Shown one piece after another: positions 62,473 through 64,000 of a stretch of DNA of 64,000 nt. Location: positions 59,317-123,316 of the forward strand of contig JAEXYH010000067.1 in the NCBI GenBank assembly GCA_023451735.1. Reading direction: 5' to 3'. Made by a program: the position numbers and the translations under genes. This DNA is from Pseudomonadota bacterium (GTDB lineage: Bacteria; Pseudomonadota; Alphaproteobacteria; Rhizobiales; Rhizobiaceae). How positions within the stretch are numbered: position 1 is the first letter of the stretch; each line of letters begins with the position of its first letter. The notes under the pieces are model-generated. The model worked only from the letters and a program-made list of their open reading frames with translations, ran no database searches and was not told the origin of the DNA.

Positions 62473-62730
62473 CTAATGATATTTTAGGCTAGATTCGCAT
62501 GTGACGCGGCCGGCGGTCAACTCGATCCCGGTTTTTCGCAGCACATCTTCGAGGACATGCAGCCGCAGACCTGATGGGACATCGAGGGGATGTTGCTGTC
62601 CGACCCGATGCACGAGAGTCGGTAGGGAAATATCCAGCTCGACAGCGATATCTTCGAGGCAGTCCCAGAACTGTTCCTCCAGGACAATTGAGATGTGTCG
62701 ACCTGCGACAGTGAATGTCCTGCGTTCCAT
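62473..62730 (-). CDS. RHH_4-type ribbon-helix-helix protein (second of tandem pair)
   Basis: From ATG 62730 the product is 85 residues. RHISIVLEEQFWDCLEDIAVELDISLPTLVHRV aligns with the 62192 protein (VSVEDEFWSALKEIAAERSMTLSDLGSEI). The longer frame to 62772 adds 14 residues. The tandem arrangement suggests duplication and divergence; DNA targets are unknown. Confidence 0.7.
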   Translation of the reverse strand: MERRTFTVAGRHISIVLEEQFWDCLEDIAVELDISLPTLVHRVGQQHPLDVPSGLRLHVLEDVLRKTGIELTAGRVTCESSLKYH

Positions 62731-62949
62731 TTGCCTGCGCGCCCCGTGATGCAGGTCAGAGACTAGCCCCATTCACCTTGTCGCAAAACCTCGCTACCGC
62801 GCCGCACTGCCATGCGATTTCAAGCGCGTACAACAATGCGTACTGAATGGTAAGCCTCGAGAGCTTGAGAACCTGAAGTAGGATCGCCACACCGATACGG
62901 AGCACGCGCGGCTGACTGCCGAGCGAAAGCGGCGGTGGGACATCAGGCG

Positions 62950-63390
62950 CGAAAATTCAGTGTCGCTGGAGAGACGAGGACTCGGAAAAACTTGGGGCGA
63001 CCCACACGGTGAACTATAAGGATGTTCTCGATTGGTACCGTCCGATCCGCGAACTGACCGGCGGTCGCCGCCGACTTCATCATGGAAGTCGGAGGAGCGA
63101 GCACGTTGATCGAAAGCCTGAAGTCCGTCCGCATGGAGGGACATATCGCGGTTATCGGCGTGCCACCGGCGAAACTCTCCGCTTCGGTGATGATCGCAAC
63201 CGCGGCGAAGGTGCAGGGCTTGTCGTTGGTTCCCGGGAAAATATTCGAGGCGATATGCCGAGTGCTGATGCTGCACCGCATCCGGCCGGTGGTCGACCGT
63301 GTGCGCCCATGGACCGATGCCCGATTTCCCGTAAAGGAGATGGCGCGCGGCAGCCACTCGGCAAGATCGTGCTGACCTTCGGATGGTAGC
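62950..63390 (+). pseudogene. Remnant of a zinc-type alcohol dehydrogenase/quinone oxidoreductase
   Basis: Three frames join into one family pattern. LGATHTVNYKDVLDWYRPIRELTG (about 62991-63060) is followed, after a frameshift, by ADFIMEVGGASTLIESLKSVRMEGHIAVIGVPP (63073 onwards), and after a second shift near 63350 by GKIVLTFGW. The N-terminal catalytic half is missing. Upstream, SEKL joins without the usual lead-in. Clearly an inactive fragment. Confidence 0.75.
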
Positions 63391-64000
63391 GATTCCGCGG
63401 TCGTATGGATGAAAAGGTTACTCATCGCGCTTGAGGAGAAGTTGTCGCCCTGGCAGGTTCTCGACTAAAAGTGCCAGAAGACGCACTGGCGGCCCGATCG
63501 CCTGGATTATACGGCATGGCTCTTACATCGCCGGCGCCGCCGTCGCAGTACGACTTTTCACCTGAGCACTACCAATCGGAACGCGCATCAACGGAGCCGC
63601 TCTTTCTCGTCGGGAGTTGGTTCGGGACGCCATTCCCAACCGCCAGCTTTATATTCATAGAACCCTACGCTGTCCTTCAGTGTCGCTTCCAGCCGCTATG
63701 ACGGGCACACTGTTGCTTGGCGCGCTCAGTTGCTCGCCAGCCTTCGGCCCATTCACGCAGCGGCCAGCGTAGTTCTCTGCCATTACAATTCCCGGGATTT
63801 TGCCGACACGAACACGTTTCACGCACGTCTGTCGCGTGGATTCGAGGGTTCAGAAAGTACAGGATATAATAGGCCCTGCCGAAATGGGGCACACGCCGAG
63901 AACAGGTTAGATTGCCACGCGTACCGATGCGTTGCTGTCGCGACGAGAAACCGGCAAAACCGCCGCGTCCATCATCCCCGTTATGGCCGGTTGACACCCG
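63391..64000. other. Region with no supported gene
   Basis: Frames at 63471-63701 and 63677-63997 have unnatural composition and do not resemble known families. I see no IS ends, RNA gene or clear regulatory element. This is the edge of the window. Confidence 0.4.

Noticed and set aside
1..64000. CRISPR array, rRNA genes, phage or complete insertion sequence
   Set aside because: I looked for regularly spaced direct repeats, rRNA signatures, integrase/transposase motifs and found none.

Overview
The window looks like chromosomal sequence from an alphaproteobacterium of the Bradyrhizobium/Rhodopseudomonas type (Hyphomicrobiales). This is inferred from the moderately high GC, the abundance of LysR, MocR, MHS/MFS, SDR and cupin genes, FixJ-type response regulators, RHH_4 proteins, winged-helix STAND regulators and twin-arginine secreted hydrolases. 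I see no rRNA genes, CRISPR array, intact insertion sequence or phage module. The only tRNA is tRNA-Sec.

Region 1 (0-11.5 kb) is aromatic catabolism. A MocR-type regulator stands divergent from an azoreductase-acetyltransferase pair. Next, a LysR regulator faces a catabolic operon: flavin reductase, SnoaL-like protein, FADH2-dependent phenol-type hydroxylase, maleylacetate reductase and hydroxyquinol 1,2-dioxygenase. Together these would convert a resorcinol-like phenol through hydroxyquinol and maleylacetate to 3-oxoadipate. A conserved-looking unknown protein and an MHS-family transporter complete the block.

Region 2 (11.5-34 kb) is regulatory and stress related. It holds two ~945-residue winged-helix/STAND-ATPase/TPR regulators and a third winged-helix/TPR regulator. 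Around them are a Na+/H+ antiporter, a CBS protein, an EmrAB-type efflux pair, a second MFS pump, several SDRs, a secreted alpha/beta hydrolase, an AhpD-like protein, a FixJ-type regulator whose phospho-acceptor Asp reads Glu, a small sensor kinase and a ribbon-helix-helix protein with two matching operators upstream.

Region 3 (34.6-39.1 kb) is a tightly packed sulfonate/nitrate/taurine-type ABC transporter operon that also encodes an acyl-CoA-dehydrogenase-like flavoprotein and a carboxymuconolactone-decarboxylase-family protein.

Region 4 (39.4-50.1 kb) is a selenium island. On the plus strand lie selA, selB, tRNA-Sec (overlapping the selB 3' end) and a small unknown gene. On the minus strand lies a selenocysteine formate dehydrogenase (fdnG with an in-frame UGA and a SECIS hairpin, fdnH, fdnI), then fdhE and selD. 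The cluster encodes both the machinery for selenocysteine and the enzyme that uses it.

Region 5 (50.2-54.9 kb) is the most unusual part. Two overlapping genes encode a 1015-residue fusion of an Hsp70/actin-like ATPase with a McrB-like AAA+ motor, and a 533-residue DUF2357/McrC-like partner with a degenerate PD-(D/E)XK motif. I interpret this as a McrBC-related, possibly defensive, system.

Region 6 (55-64 kb) is sparse accessory DNA: a pair of related small unknown proteins, an Rrf2 regulator, an AhpD-like protein, a cyclic-nucleotide-binding thioredoxin-reductase-like flavoprotein without the CxxC, a secreted epoxide-hydrolase-like protein, two tandem RHH_4 proteins, an alcohol dehydrogenase pseudogene and long stretches without convincing genes.
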